Shown piece after piece: positions 14,531-23,638 of a DNA stretch of 64,000 bases. The stretch comes from Arthrobacter sp. NEB 688 (GTDB lineage Bacteria; Actinomycetota; Actinomycetes; Actinomycetales; Dermatophilaceae): assembly GCF_013201035.1 (NCBI RefSeq), contig NZ_CP053707.1:1116001-1180000 (forward strand). Reading direction: 5' to 3'. How positions within the stretch are numbered: position 1 is the stretch's first letter; each line of letters opens with the position of its first letter. The notes beneath the pieces are model-generated. The model saw only the letters and a program-made list of their open reading frames with translations, had not been told where the DNA came from and made no database searches. The translations under genes and the position numbers were made by a program.

Positions 14531-17416
14531 TCAGGTCGAGCGGCGGGTGACCTGCGGGGCCCGGCGGATGCCCGCCGCGGCGAGGAGGGCCGCGACGACG
14601 GGGACGAGCAGCCCGACCGTCGCGAGGTCGGCCCACGGGATGACGAGGACGCTCTGGCCGTCGCGCGAGGCCTGGGTCAGCGGGTCCCAGCCGGAGGCGG
14701 TGAGCGGCCGGGCGATCGCGATGCCCGGCACGAGGCCGACCGCGACGCCGAGGACGCAGCCGACGGCGGCGAGGACGAACGCCTCCGCGGCCGCCATGAC
14801 CCGGCGGGTGCCCCGGGTGGCCCCGAGCGCGGCGAGCGTCGCCTGGTCGGTCTGCTGCTCGGCGAGGGTCAGGGCCGTCGAGGTGAGGACGACGACGAGG
14901 ATGAGCAGGGCGAAGACCCCGAGCAGGACGGCGACGACGACGCGGTCCTCGCGCTGGAAGCCGTCCTCGCGCTGCACGCCGACCTCGTCGCCGAGCCGCT
15001 CCGAGAGCGCGTCGACCGTCGCGTCGGGCACCGCGCGGCCGTCGGCCTCGCGGACGGTCCACGACGGCGTCGTCGTGTCCCAGCCCTGCGTGAGCGGGGT
15101 GCCCGCGGCGACGACCATCGAGGCCCCGAGCACCCGGCCGGCGGAGTCCCGGGTCAGCGGGAGGCGGACCGCGGGGACCTGCGCGTCGGAGGTCACCCGC
15201 ACCCGCGGCGCCTCGATCACCTCGGCCTGCGGGTCGACGCGGTAGGTGCCCTGGACGACTCGGACGGTGTCGCCGGTGCCGTCCCGGTCGCCGAGCAGGA
15301 CGACCGCGCCCTGCCGGACCCGCTCGGCCGCGGCGCCGCTCAGGCCGGTGCGTCGCACGAGCTCGTCGGCGGGCAGCGCGAGGACGACGCCCGAGCCGTT
15401 GGCCAGGGAGCCGGCGACGGAGCACTGGAGGCCCTTGGCCGAGCTGCTGAGCCAGCCGAGGGTGTCGGCGACCTCGCACCCGGCCGGGACGACGCTGACG
15501 AACCGCGCGTCGTACGGCTCGGTCGGCGGGACCTCCTGCATCTGCTGGGTGTCCCCGACGTAGACCGGGTTCGGCGTGACGACGGCGCCCGGCGCGGCGG
15601 AGCGAAGGGCCTCGGCGGTCAGCGGCACCTCGCTGAACGGGCTGACGACGACCTCGCCGGGGATCGTGACGGGCAGGTACTCCGCCCGGCGCTGCTCGGT
15701 GTCGCTCTCGAGGCCGGTGAGGCCGAAGGTCAGGCCCGCGACGACCGCGAGCACCGCGGCGACCGACGGCGCGCTCCGGGCGCGGTGCCGCGCGAGGTCG
15801 CGGGCGGCCATCCGCAGCGACGTCGGCAGGTGGGTCCCGAGCCGGCCGACGCCGGCGAGGGCGACCGGCACGAGGAGCAGCGAGCCGACGATGAGGACGA
15901 AGGCCCCGACGACGACGAGGGTCTCGCCCGAGCCGACGAAGAGGTTCCCGGTCATGCCGGAGAGGTCGACCACGCCGGTGCCGCCGAGAGTGAGCGCGCC
16001 GCCGACGGCCGTCAGCACGACGCCGATGCCGAGGACGACGAGGCTCGGCCGCGGCGAGACGCTCTGGCCGCGCATGACCCCGACGATGTCGAGCCGGCCG
16101 AGGCGGCGGGCCGGGACGAGGGCGGCGACGAAGGTCGACGCGACGGCGCAGAGGGCGACGCCGGCGAGCATCCCCCAGCGGACGTCGAACGGTCCGCCGA
16201 AGGGCGGGTAGGCCTGGTCCGCCGTGGCGGCACGCACGAGCCACGCCCCGAGGACGCCGAGCCCGACGCCCGAGACGGCGCTGACCGCGCCGAGGACGAG
16301 GGCCTGCGCGAGCACCGTCCGGCGCAGGACCGGGGTGTGGGCGCCGTTGCTCGCCGCGAGGGCGAGGGTGCGCCGCTGCCGGGTGGCGCTCACCGCGAAG
16401 GCCGGGCCGACGAGGAGGGTCGTCGAGACGAGGAGCATGACGGCGGCGAGGCCGACCATGAGGCCCGTCCGCTGCGACTCGTCGCCCGCCTGCGCCTGCA
16501 GCTCGACGGGGTACGCGCTCGCGGCCGGCGGGTTCTGCAGGGCGTCGGCCGAGGTGACGCGGAAGCCGTACTCGCCCAGGGTGCGGACCTCGGGCCAGGT
16601 GACGGGGTCGGTGCCGAGGACGATCCAGCCGCCGTTGCCGACCGAGCGGGCCGGCACGAGCGGTGCGGCGGTGACGAGGGCGGGCTGCGAGTAGAGGTCC
16701 TGGGCGCGGGCCACCCCGACGACGGTGACCGTGCGGGTCTGGCCCTCGACGGTGAGCTCGAACGAGCCCCGGCCGGGCACACCGCGGTCGATGGCCACGG
16801 GGGTGACGAGCACCTCGGCCGGGGTCGCCGGGTCGGTGGAGGGGGCGGCCGGCCAGCGGCCGCTCGTCAGCTCGAGCTTCTCGCCGAGGCCGACCGACCC
16901 GTCGAGGGACAGGCCGTCGAGGGAGAGGCGGCGCTCGCCGAGCGTGGTGCGCGCCGACCACCGCTCGAAGGGCGTGACCGGCGACCCGACGAGCCGCGCG
17001 ACGGCGTCCTCGTTGGCGAAGATCGACGCCTCGCGGTCGAAGCCGGGGACGGGCTGCGCGTCCTGCTCGACCGACGAGAAGCCGGCGCTCGGGTCGGGCA
17101 GCTGCACGGTCCGGGCGGTGTCTGGCCACTCGAGCAGCGCCTGGCCGGTGCCCATCGTCTGCGGGATGCGCTCGGCGCCCGTCACGTCGGAGGTGTAGGC
17201 GAGCGTGACGACCGTGGAGAGCAGGAGCGTCGGCAGGAGCACCATGACGACGACGAGCGCGCTGCGGCCGCGGTGGCGGCGCACGTCGCGCCGGGCCATC
17301 CGCAGGGCGACCGCCCACGACGAGCGCCACTGGGCGAACCGCCCGTGCTCGGCGGGCTCGGGGGCGGGCGAACCGGACCCGTCGGTCGCGGGGCGCGAGG
17401 GGGCCAGGGTGCTCAT
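14531..17416 (-). CDS. FtsX-like ABC transporter permease
   Basis: Large permease of 961 aa. One N-terminal helix (about residues 45-67) is followed by a long extracytoplasmic domain, then two FtsX modules of three helices each, roughly mid-protein and at the C-terminus. The final module has DQATLAALGATRGTRRVMAAAEAFVLA, typical of MacB/FtsX permeases. Such proteins transmit force across the membrane or export lipids or peptides; the cargo is unknown. The ATG overlaps the stop of the ATPase gene (ATGA), and the order padR-ATPase-permease fits a PadR-controlled, antibiotic- or envelope-stress-linked ABC system. Confidence 0.88.
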   Translation of the reverse strand: MSTLAPSRPATDGSGSPAPEPAEHGRFAQWRSSWAVALRMARRDVRRHRGRSALVVVMVLLPTLLLSTVVTLAYTSDVTGAERIPQTMGTGQALLEWPDTARTVQLPDPSAGFSSVEQDAQPVPGFDREASIFANEDAVARLVGSPVTPFERWSARTTLGERRLSLDGLSLDGSVGLGEKLELTSGRWPAAPSTDPATPAEVLVTPVAIDRGVPGRGSFELTVEGQTRTVTVVGVARAQDLYSQPALVTAAPLVPARSVGNGGWIVLGTDPVTWPEVRTLGEYGFRVTSADALQNPPAASAYPVELQAQAGDESQRTGLMVGLAAVMLLVSTTLLVGPAFAVSATRQRRTLALAASNGAHTPVLRRTVLAQALVLGAVSAVSGVGLGVLGAWLVRAATADQAYPPFGGPFDVRWGMLAGVALCAVASTFVAALVPARRLGRLDIVGVMRGQSVSPRPSLVVLGIGVVLTAVGGALTLGGTGVVDLSGMTGNLFVGSGETLVVVGAFVLIVGSLLLVPVALAGVGRLGTHLPTSLRMAARDLARHRARSAPSVAAVLAVVAGLTFGLTGLESDTEQRRAEYLPVTIPGEVVVSPFSEVPLTAEALRSAAPGAVVTPNPVYVGDTQQMQEVPPTEPYDARFVSVVPAGCEVADTLGWLSSSAKGLQCSVAGSLANGSGVVLALPADELVRRTGLSGAAAERVRQGAVVLLGDRDGTGDTVRVVQGTYRVDPQAEVIEAPRVRVTSDAQVPAVRLPLTRDSAGRVLGASMVVAAGTPLTQGWDTTTPSWTVREADGRAVPDATVDALSERLGDEVGVQREDGFQREDRVVVAVLLGVFALLILVVVLTSTALTLAEQQTDQATLAALGATRGTRRVMAAAEAFVLAAVGCVLGVAVGLVPGIAIARPLTASGWDPLTQASRDGQSVLVIPWADLATVGLLVPVVAALLAAAGIRRAPQVTRRST

Positions 17417-18141
17417 CGTCCGCCGCCCGAGGTCAGCAGGTCCTCCGCGACGTCGGCGCCACCCGTCGAGTCGACGACCCGGCCGTCGCGCAGGAAGACG
17501 ACCCGGTCGGCCCACGCCGCGTGCCGCGCCTCGTGGGTGACGAGCAGGCCGGCGACGCCGTCGTCGCAGCGCTCGCGCAGGACGCGCAGCACCTCTTCGC
17601 CGGTGTGGCTGTCGAGGGCGCCGGTCGGCTCGTCGGCGAGGACGAAGCGCCGGCTGCCGACGAGGGCCCGCGCGATGGCGACGCGCTGCTGCTGGCCGCC
17701 GGACATCTGGTCGGGGTAGCGGTCCGAGAGCCCCATGAGGTCCATGAGGTCGAGGGTGCGGCGGGCCTGACGGCGGGCCTGCCGGGCGCGGACGCCGTCG
17801 AGCTCGAGCGGGAGCGCGACGTTCTCGGCGGCGGTGAGGCTCGGGATGAGGTTGTAGTCCTGGAAGACGAAGCCCATGCGGCGCCGGCGCAGCTTCGCGA
17901 GGTCGCGCGCCGCGAGGGAGCCGAGCTCCTCGCCGCCGATGCTCACGGTGCCGGAGGAGGGGCGGTCCAGGCCCCCGGCGACGTTGAGCAGGGTCGACTT
18001 GCCCGAGCCGCTCGGTCCCATGACGGCGACGAGCTCGCCGGGGTGGATGTCGAGCGAGACGTGGTCGAGCGCGACGACGCGCGTCTCGGCCTCGCCGTGG
18101 ACGCGGGTGACGTCGGAGATGACGACGTGCGGTGCGGTCAT
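17413..18141 (-). CDS. ABC transporter ATP-binding protein (LolD/MacB type)
   Basis: ATPase of 242 aa, partner of the FtsX permease. Walker A is GPSGSGKST, the Q-loop is GFVFQDYNLIPSLTA, the signature is MSGGQQQR and Walker B runs into VLADEPTGALD. The DEPTGALDS form is typical of the MacB/LolD subfamily. Start and stop overlap both neighbours by the ATGA pattern, so padR, ATPase and permease are one translationally coupled operon. Confidence 0.93.
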   Translation of the reverse strand: MTAPHVVISDVTRVHGEAETRVVALDHVSLDIHPGELVAVMGPSGSGKSTLLNVAGGLDRPSSGTVSIGGEELGSLAARDLAKLRRRRMGFVFQDYNLIPSLTAAENVALPLELDGVRARQARRQARRTLDLMDLMGLSDRYPDQMSGGQQQRVAIARALVGSRRFVLADEPTGALDSHTGEEVLRVLRERCDDGVAGLLVTHEARHAAWADRVVFLRDGRVVDSTGGADVAEDLLTSGGGR

Positions 18142-18773
18142 GCGTGGGTCCCCTCCCGGTGGGCCGGCGCGTCGCCGGCGGTGTCGTGCGCGGCGCGGCG
18201 GGAGCCGGCCGGGGTCCTGCGGGCGTGGCGGGAGAGCGTGGACTCGACGTGGTCGAGCCAGCGCACCTCCGCCTCCGCGGCGAAGACGAGGTGCTCGAGG
18301 ACGAGCAGCCAGGGCAGCCCCTGCTCGCCGTCCTGCTCGCCCTCGCCCGTCCCCTCCGCCCGGTCGAGCGCGCCGCGCTTGAGGCGCGTCAGGTCGCGCA
18401 GGTGGCGCAGCGTCGCGGTGCGCTGGCCCTGGACGACCGCGGCGACGTCGACCCCCGGTGCGGTGAACGCGAGCGCGAGCTTGATGGTCAGCTCGTCGCG
18501 GGGGGTGCTCGTGCGGTCGACCGGGGTGGTCCACCAGGCGTCGAGCTCGGCGTGGCCGGCGGCGGTCAGCCGGTAGGCGATCCGGCCCTCGGCGTCGGCC
18601 TCGCCGGCCTGCTCGACGAGGCCGTCGCGGACCAGTCGCTCGATCGTCGTGTAGACCTGCCCGACGTTGAGCGGCCAGGTGCCGCCGGTGCGCTCCTCGA
18701 AGTCGCTGCGCAGCCGCGCGCCGTAGGAGTCGCCCTCGGCGAGCAGGGCCATGAGTCCGAGCCGGACCGACAT
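18138..18773 (-). CDS. PadR-family transcriptional regulator
   Basis: Repressor of 211 aa. The N-terminal winged helix (MSVRLGLMALLAEGDSYGARLRSDFEE, then LNVGQVYTTIERLVRDGLVE) is PadR-like, and the C-terminal half is the helical dimerisation domain (Vir_C). The tail is basic. It is the first gene of the operon with the ABC ATPase and FtsX permease, and two GATAC/GTATC-type sites lie directly upstream, so it likely represses its own operon until an exported compound binds. Confidence 0.9.
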   Translation of the reverse strand: MSVRLGLMALLAEGDSYGARLRSDFEERTGGTWPLNVGQVYTTIERLVRDGLVEQAGEADAEGRIAYRLTAAGHAELDAWWTTPVDRTSTPRDELTIKLALAFTAPGVDVAAVVQGQRTATLRHLRDLTRLKRGALDRAEGTGEGEQDGEQGLPWLLVLEHLVFAAEAEVRWLDHVESTLSRHARRTPAGSRRAAHDTAGDAPAHREGTHA

Positions 18774-18795
18774 CCGACGCCTCCCTCGTGCTGGT

Positions 18796-18841
18796 GATAC
18801 CGGGTATCCCCGGCGTGCTGAGGAGATGTATACCGAGTATC
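18796..18841. promoter_or_regulatory. Candidate PadR operator pair
   Basis: GATAC-CGG-GTATC (18796-18808) is a perfect 5-nt-arm inverted repeat, and ATAC-CGA-GTAT (18830-18840) is a second copy of the same spacing. They are 34 nt apart, in an otherwise GC-rich gap between divergent padR and acyl-CoA ligase genes. On the minus strand TATACA inside the distal site could be a -10 element. Binding by the adjacent PadR is an inference. Confidence 0.65.
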
Positions 18842-19020
18842 AAGGGGGCGCGTCAAGGACCCGCACCCCGGGCGCGGCGACCGTTCGGGCGCCCGGCCCG
18901 ACCTCCCGGCGACCACGACCCGACCCGGCAGTGGCGCCGGCGGCGCGCGTCACCGAGGATGGCCGGGCCGTCGCTGCACCGGGCGGCCGGAGCAGCCCGC
19001 CGATGACGTGAGGAGACCCG

Positions 19021-20553
19021 ATGCTCGTCCCGATGACCGTGACCGACTTCATCGACCGCGCGAGGACGGTCTACGCCGACCGCGTCGGCGTCGTCGACGA
19101 GCCGAGCCAGGTCGCGGACCCGCTGCCGGACCTCACCTACGGCGAGGTCGCGGCCCTCGCCCGCCGGCAGGCCGCGCGGCTCGACGAGCTGGGCATCGAA
19201 ATCGGCGAGCGGGTGGCGATCGTGTCGCACAACGCCGCCCGGATGCTCGTGTCGTTCTTCGGGGTGTGCGGCTCGGGGCGCGTCCTCGTGCCGGTCAACT
19301 TCCGGCTGCGGCCCGACGAGGTCCGCTACATCGTCGAGCACTCGGGCGCCCGCGTCCTGCTCGTCGACCCCGAGGTCGACGCCTCGCTCGCCTCGGTGGA
19401 GGCCGAGCACCGCATCGTCCTCGGCGACGACGACGCGCTCTTCGCGCCCGAGGGCGTCGAGCCCCGCGCCTGGGAGCCGGACGAGAACGCGACGGCGACC
19501 ATCAACTACACCTCGGGCACGACCGCCCGCCCCAAGGGCGTGCAGATCACCCACCGCAACATCTGGACCAACGCGCTGACCTTCGGGCTGCACGCCGGCG
19601 TCTCGGACCGCGACGTCTACCTCCACACCCTGCCGATGTTCCACGCCAACGGCTGGGGGATGCCCTTCGTCGCGACCGGGCTCGGCGTGAAGCAGGTCGT
19701 CCTGCGCAAGGTCGACGGCGCCGAGATCCTGCGCCGGGTGCGCGACCACGGCGTCACCTACCTCTGCGCGGCGCCGGCCGTCGTCAACGCGGTGCTCGAG
19801 GCGGCGCAGTCGTGGGAGGGCGAGGTGCCCGGGCGCGACCGCGTCCGGATCATCGTCGCCGGCGCGCCGCCCCCCACGAAGACCGTCGCCCGGGTCGAGC
19901 GCGAGCTCGGCTGGGAGTTCATCCAGATCTACGGCCTGACCGAGACCTCGCCGCTGCTGACCATCAACCGCGGCCGCGCCGAGTGGGACGACCTCACGCC
20001 CGAGGAGCGGGCCGAGCGGCTCGTGCGCGCCGGGGCGCCCGCGCTCGGGGTGAGCCTCACCCTCTCGCCCGACCACGAGGTGCTCGCCCGCTCCAACGTC
20101 GTCCTCGAGGGCTACTGGGAGCAGCCGGAGGAGTCGGCCCGTGCGCTCGAGGACGGCTGGTTCCACACCGGCGACGGCGGCACCATCGGCGACGACGGCT
20201 ACCTGACGATCTCGGACCGCAAGAAGGACGTCATCATCACCGGCGGCGAGAACGTGTCGTCGATCGAGGTCGAGGACGTCATCTTCAGCCACCCCGCCGT
20301 CACCGAGGTCGCCGTCATCGGGGTGCCCGACGAGAAGTGGGGCGAGACCATCAAGGCGCTCGTCGTGCTCGCGCCGGGGGAGTCGCTCTCCGAGGCCGAG
20401 CTCATCGCCTGGTGCAAGGACAAGGCCGCCGGCTACAAGGCGCCGACGTCGGTCGAGTTCCGCGACGAGCTGGCCCGCACGGCCACCGGCAAGCTCCAGA
20501 AGTTCAAGCTGCGCGCGCCCTACTGGGAGGGCCGCGACCGCCAGGTCAACTGA
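19021..20553 (+). CDS. Acyl-CoA synthetase (AMP-dependent ligase)
   Basis: ANL-superfamily ligase of 510 aa that would activate a carboxylic acid, probably a fatty or aryl acid, as acyl-AMP then acyl-CoA. The phosphate loop is INYTSGTTARPKGV (about residues 161-174), YGLTET is the A5 motif, GWFHTGDGG the A7 region and DRKKDVIITGGENVSS the hinge. The catalytic lysine is in TATGKLQKFKL near the C-terminus. GAGGAG at 19010-19015 supports the ATG. Substrate is not readable. It is divergent from the padR operon and ends at a long hairpin. Confidence 0.9.
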   Translation: MLVPMTVTDFIDRARTVYADRVGVVDEPSQVADPLPDLTYGEVAALARRQAARLDELGIEIGERVAIVSHNAARMLVSFFGVCGSGRVLVPVNFRLRPDEVRYIVEHSGARVLLVDPEVDASLASVEAEHRIVLGDDDALFAPEGVEPRAWEPDENATATINYTSGTTARPKGVQITHRNIWTNALTFGLHAGVSDRDVYLHTLPMFHANGWGMPFVATGLGVKQVVLRKVDGAEILRRVRDHGVTYLCAAPAVVNAVLEAAQSWEGEVPGRDRVRIIVAGAPPPTKTVARVERELGWEFIQIYGLTETSPLLTINRGRAEWDDLTPEERAERLVRAGAPALGVSLTLSPDHEVLARSNVVLEGYWEQPEESARALEDGWFHTGDGGTIGDDGYLTISDRKKDVIITGGENVSSIEVEDVIFSHPAVTEVAVIGVPDEKWGETIKALVVLAPGESLSEAELIAWCKDKAAGYKAPTSVEFRDELARTATGKLQKFKLRAPYWEGRDRQVN

Positions 20554-20554
20554 C

Positions 20555-20626
20555 CTCTTCTCCGCGCGACCTGCGCGGGTCCGCGTGCGACCGCACCCGG
20601 ACCCGCGCAGGTCGCCGGGAGAAGAG
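20555..20626. terminator. Long imperfect hairpin between convergent genes
   Basis: Arms of 29 nt (20555-20583 and 20598-20626) pair with only two central mismatches; both arms include CGACCTGCGCGGGTCCG or its complement. It starts 2 nt after the ligase stop and faces the convergent DUF1304 gene, so it can stop transcription from both sides. Confidence 0.8.
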
Positions 20627-20680
20627 CCCGGTCGTCACGGGTCGGCGGTCGCCAGGGGCCGACGGGTCGGTGGCCGCGGG

Positions 20681-21043
20681 TCAGTGGGCGAGGAGCTGCG
20701 CGCCGAGGGCCAGCGCGCCCGGCAGCGCCTGGACGAGCAGGATGCGCCGGCTCGCGGTGGCCGCCCCGTAGAGCCCGGCGACGACCACGCAGGCCAGCCC
20801 GAAGACCGCGAACGCGAACCGGTGGTCGGCCGGCCCGACGAGGCCGAGGACGAGCGCCGCGACGAGGAAGCCGTTGTAGAGGCCCTGGTTGGCCCCGAGC
20901 GTCTTCGTCTGCTCGGCGAACTCGGGGGTCAGGCCGAAGGCCGCGCGCCCGCGGGGGTGGGTCCACAGCGCCATCTCGAGGACGACGATGTAGACGTGGA
21001 TCGCGGCGACGAGCGCCGTGAGGAGCGTGGCGGTCAGCTGCAT
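20681..21043 (-). CDS. DUF1304 membrane protein
   Basis: Small integral membrane protein of 120 aa with four helices. HVYIVVLEMALWTHPRGRAAFGL followed by LGANQGLYNGFLVAAL is the conserved DUF1304 pattern (E..MW....R..F, NQG.YNG). Function unknown. TAGACA (21055-21050) ends 6 nt before the ATG, which predicts a leaderless mRNA. It stands alone between the ligase terminator and a quinone oxidoreductase. Confidence 0.9.
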   Translation of the reverse strand: MQLTATLLTALVAAIHVYIVVLEMALWTHPRGRAAFGLTPEFAEQTKTLGANQGLYNGFLVAALVLGLVGPADHRFAFAVFGLACVVVAGLYGAATASRRILLVQALPGALALGAQLLAH

Positions 21044-21120
21044 CCGCGATGTCTACCGCACTCCGGCCGCCGCGCGCTCGCCCCGAGCGCCCGGCGGCCG
21101 GCCCGGTGGTCGGCCGGCGG

Positions 21121-22101
21121 TCAGCCGACGGTGAGGAGGATCTTGCCGATGTGCCCGCTCTCCTCGAGCTCGCGGTGGGCGTCGGCCGCGGCCTCGAGCG
21201 GGTGGCGGGAGTGGACGATCGGGCGCACGGTGCCGGCCTCGACGAGCGGCCAGACGTGCTCGCGCACGGCGGCGACGACGGCCGCCTTCTCGGCGTGCGG
21301 GCGGGCGCGCAGCGAGGTCGCGATGACGGCCGCGCGCTTGGCGAGGAGCTTCCCGAGGTCGAGCTCGCCGACGCGGCCGCCCTGGAGGCCGATGACGACG
21401 AGCCGGCCGTTCGCGGCGAGGACGTCGACGTTGCGGCCGAGGTACTTCGCGCCCATGTTGTCGAGGACGACGTCGGCGCCGTGGCCGTCGGTGGCCTCGC
21501 GGACGCGCTCGACGAAGTCCTCGTCGCGGTAGTTCACGAGCACGTCGGCGCCGAGCGCACGGCAGGCGTCGAGCTTGGCGGCGGAGCCGGCGGTGACGGC
21601 GACGCGGGCGCCGACGGCCTTGGCCAGCTGGATGGCCATCGTGCCGATGCCGGAGGAGCCGCCGTGGACGAGGAAGACCTCGCCGGGCTGGAGGTTCGCG
21701 GTGAGGAAGACGTTGGACCAGACGGTGCACGCGACCTCGGGCAGGGCCGCGGCGTCCTCGAGCGCGACCCCGGCCGGCACCGGCAGCAGCTGCCCGGCCG
21801 GCACCCGGACGAGCTCGGCGTACCCGCCACCGGCGAGCAGCGCGCAGACCTCGTCGCCGACCGACCAGCCCTCGACGCCCTCGCCGAGCGCCTCGACGAC
21901 CCCGCTCACCTCGAGCCCGGGGACCTCGGACTCGCCGGGCGGCGGCGGGTAGTGGCCCTGGCGCTGCATCGAGTCGGCGCGGTTGACGCCCGCCGCGACG
22001 ACGCGGACGAGCACTTCACCGGCGCGCGGCTCGGGCGCCGGCACGTCGGAGACGACGAGGGCCTCGGGCCCTCCGGGGGTGGGGACGGTGATGGCACGCA
22101 T
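21121..22101 (-). CDS. NAD(P)H:quinone oxidoreductase (PIG3/QorA-like MDR)
   Basis: Zinc-free medium-chain reductase of 326 aa that would reduce quinones or enones with NADPH. The N-terminal GroES fold includes GVNRADSMQRQGHYPPPPG, typical of the PIG3/TP53I3 group, and the nucleotide loop is HGGSSGIGTMAIQLA. No zinc-binding cysteine cluster is present, as expected. TAGCCT (22113-22108) lies 6 nt before the ATG (leaderless). The IclR regulator gene ends 9 nt upstream of its start in the same direction. Confidence 0.9.
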   Translation of the reverse strand: MRAITVPTPGGPEALVVSDVPAPEPRAGEVLVRVVAAGVNRADSMQRQGHYPPPPGESEVPGLEVSGVVEALGEGVEGWSVGDEVCALLAGGGYAELVRVPAGQLLPVPAGVALEDAAALPEVACTVWSNVFLTANLQPGEVFLVHGGSSGIGTMAIQLAKAVGARVAVTAGSAAKLDACRALGADVLVNYRDEDFVERVREATDGHGADVVLDNMGAKYLGRNVDVLAANGRLVVIGLQGGRVGELDLGKLLAKRAAVIATSLRARPHAEKAAVVAAVREHVWPLVEAGTVRPIVHSRHPLEAAADAHRELEESGHIGKILLTVG

Positions 22102-22110
22102 CCCCCGAGG

Positions 22111-22887
22111 CTATGCCCGCGGACCGGGGCGCGGGCGCCCCACCCGCGCGGCGAGCGACGCGGCGGTGCGACGGACGGCGGCGACGAGGCGGTCGCGCTC
22201 GGCCTCGTCGACGTCACCCTGCGGGTAGGTGACCGCGACGGCGGCCACGGGGTAGTCGTTGGCGTCGAGCACGGCGAAGGCCACCGACCCCAGTCCCGGT
22301 GTCACGAGGCCGTCCTCGAGCGCGTACCCGCGCTGGCGCACCTGCTGCAGCCACGAGCGCAGCTGGGTCGTCGACGCCGGCCCGCGCCCGTCGCGCTGCA
22401 CGAGCGCGGTGCGGTCGGGGTAGAGGGCGCGCACCTGGGCGGCCGGCAGGGCCGCGAGCATCGCCTGGCCGGTCGCGGTGAGCGGGGCCGGCAGCCGGAC
22501 TCCGACGTCGGTGACGAGCAGCGGCCGTCCGGGGGCTCGTTGCTCGACGACGTAGAGGACGTCGCCGCCGTGCAGCACCGCGAGGTGGGCGTTGTGGCCG
22601 CACGCGTCGACGAGGCGGTCCATCGGCCCGCGGGCCATCCGCTCGAGCGGGGCCTGTCGCTGGTAGGCCGACCCGAGCTCGTAGGCGGCCAGGCCGAGCC
22701 CGTAGCGGCGCTCGTCGGGCAGGTGGCGGACGTAGCCGCGCTCGGTGAGGACGGCGAGCAGGTGGTAGACGCTCGAGCGGGGCAGCCCGAGGTCGCGGGC
22801 GATGGCGGCGGCGGGCACCGGCTCGCCGCGGCGCGCGATGAGGCCGAGGACGTCGAGGGCGTGGCCGGCCGCCGGGGCGTTCGCCAT
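22111..22887 (-). CDS. IclR-family transcriptional regulator
   Basis: Regulator of 258 aa. The N-terminal helix-turn-helix is HALDVLGLIARRGEPVPAAAIARDLGLPRSSVYHLLAVLTERGYV, and the C-terminal effector domain includes LTATGQAMLAALP and GSVAFAVLDANDYPVAAVAVTYP. IclR proteins sense small metabolites. CAGACT (22899-22894) ends 6 nt before the ATG. It precedes the quinone oxidoreductase on the same strand and follows a two-component system, but no target can be assigned. Confidence 0.9.
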   Translation of the reverse strand: MANAPAAGHALDVLGLIARRGEPVPAAAIARDLGLPRSSVYHLLAVLTERGYVRHLPDERRYGLGLAAYELGSAYQRQAPLERMARGPMDRLVDACGHNAHLAVLHGGDVLYVVEQRAPGRPLLVTDVGVRLPAPLTATGQAMLAALPAAQVRALYPDRTALVQRDGRGPASTTQLRSWLQQVRQRGYALEDGLVTPGLGSVAFAVLDANDYPVAAVAVTYPQGDVDEAERDRLVAAVRRTAASLAARVGRPRPGPRA

Positions 22888-22957
22888 GGCGGCAGTCTGG
22901 CACCACGGGTGCTCCCCGCGCGCGGTCCCCGGGCGGCCCGGGAGCCGTGCCGTGCGC

Positions 22958-23638
22958 TCAGCCCGCCCCGGCCCACTCGTAGAGGCGCTCCGGGCGGCCG
23001 GTGGAGCCGTACCGCAGCCGGACGACCGCCTCCGACCGCGACGCGAAGTGCTCGAGGTAGCGACGGGCGCTGACCCGCGAGACGCCGATGACCTCCGCGA
23101 CGTCCGACGCCGACAGCGGCGTGGACGCCTCGCGCAGGGCGCCCTGGACGAGCCGGGCGGTCTCGGGGCTCAGGCCCTTGGGCAGCCCCGACGGCCCGCT
23201 GCGGGAGGCGTTGCGCGACAGCGCCCGGTCGATGTCCGACTGGTCGGTGACCTCGGCCCGGGCGAGCGCGGCGCGCTGGGCCTCGTAGCGACGCAGGCGG
23301 TCCTCGAGGTCGGCGAACCCGAACGGCTTGAGGAGGTAGTCGGCGACGCCGAGGCGGATGGCGGCGCGCACCGCGTCGCTCTCCTTGGCCGCGGTGATGA
23401 CGATGGCGTCGCACGGGTGCTCGCCGGTGTGGACGTCGGCCAGCAGGTCGAGGCCGAAGCGGTCGGGCAGGTAGAGGTCGAGCAGGAGCAGGTCGGGCGC
23501 GAGCTCCTCGACCGCGGCGAGGGCCTCGGCACCGGAGTGCGCGACACCGACCACCTCGAACCCCGTGACGCGCTGCACGAAGCCGACGTGGATGCGCGCC
23601 ACCATGAAGTCGTCGTCGACGACGAGGACCCGGATCAC
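22958..23638 (-). CDS. Response regulator, CitB/DcuR type
   Basis: Two-component regulator of 226 aa. The receiver domain has the acidic pair VVDDDF, the phospho-acceptor Asp in LLLLDLYLP and Lys in YLLKPFG. The output domain at about residues 165-215 is a helix-turn-helix with LSASDVAEVIGVSRVSARRYLEHF, as in CitB/DcuR/DctR. Its GTG start overlaps the stop of the kinase gene (GTGA). The paired kinase and the divergent tctCBA operon point to control of tricarboxylate uptake. Confidence 0.92.
   Translation of the reverse strand: MIRVLVVDDDFMVARIHVGFVQRVTGFEVVGVAHSGAEALAAVEELAPDLLLLDLYLPDRFGLDLLADVHTGEHPCDAIVITAAKESDAVRAAIRLGVADYLLKPFGFADLEDRLRRYEAQRAALARAEVTDQSDIDRALSRNASRSGPSGLPKGLSPETARLVQGALREASTPLSASDVAEVIGVSRVSARRYLEHFASRSEAVVRLRYGSTGRPERLYEWAGAG

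Noticed and set aside
12984-17330. 1448-codon open frame on the minus strand
   Set aside because: It is the out-of-frame shadow of the FtsX and MFS genes. Its composition is Arg/Pro/Ala-rich with no domain, as expected for a GC-rich off-frame.
20681-22887. A single operon of IclR, quinone reductase and DUF1304
   Set aside because: Each gene has its own leaderless-type -10 box, so co-transcription is possible but not supported as the main mode.
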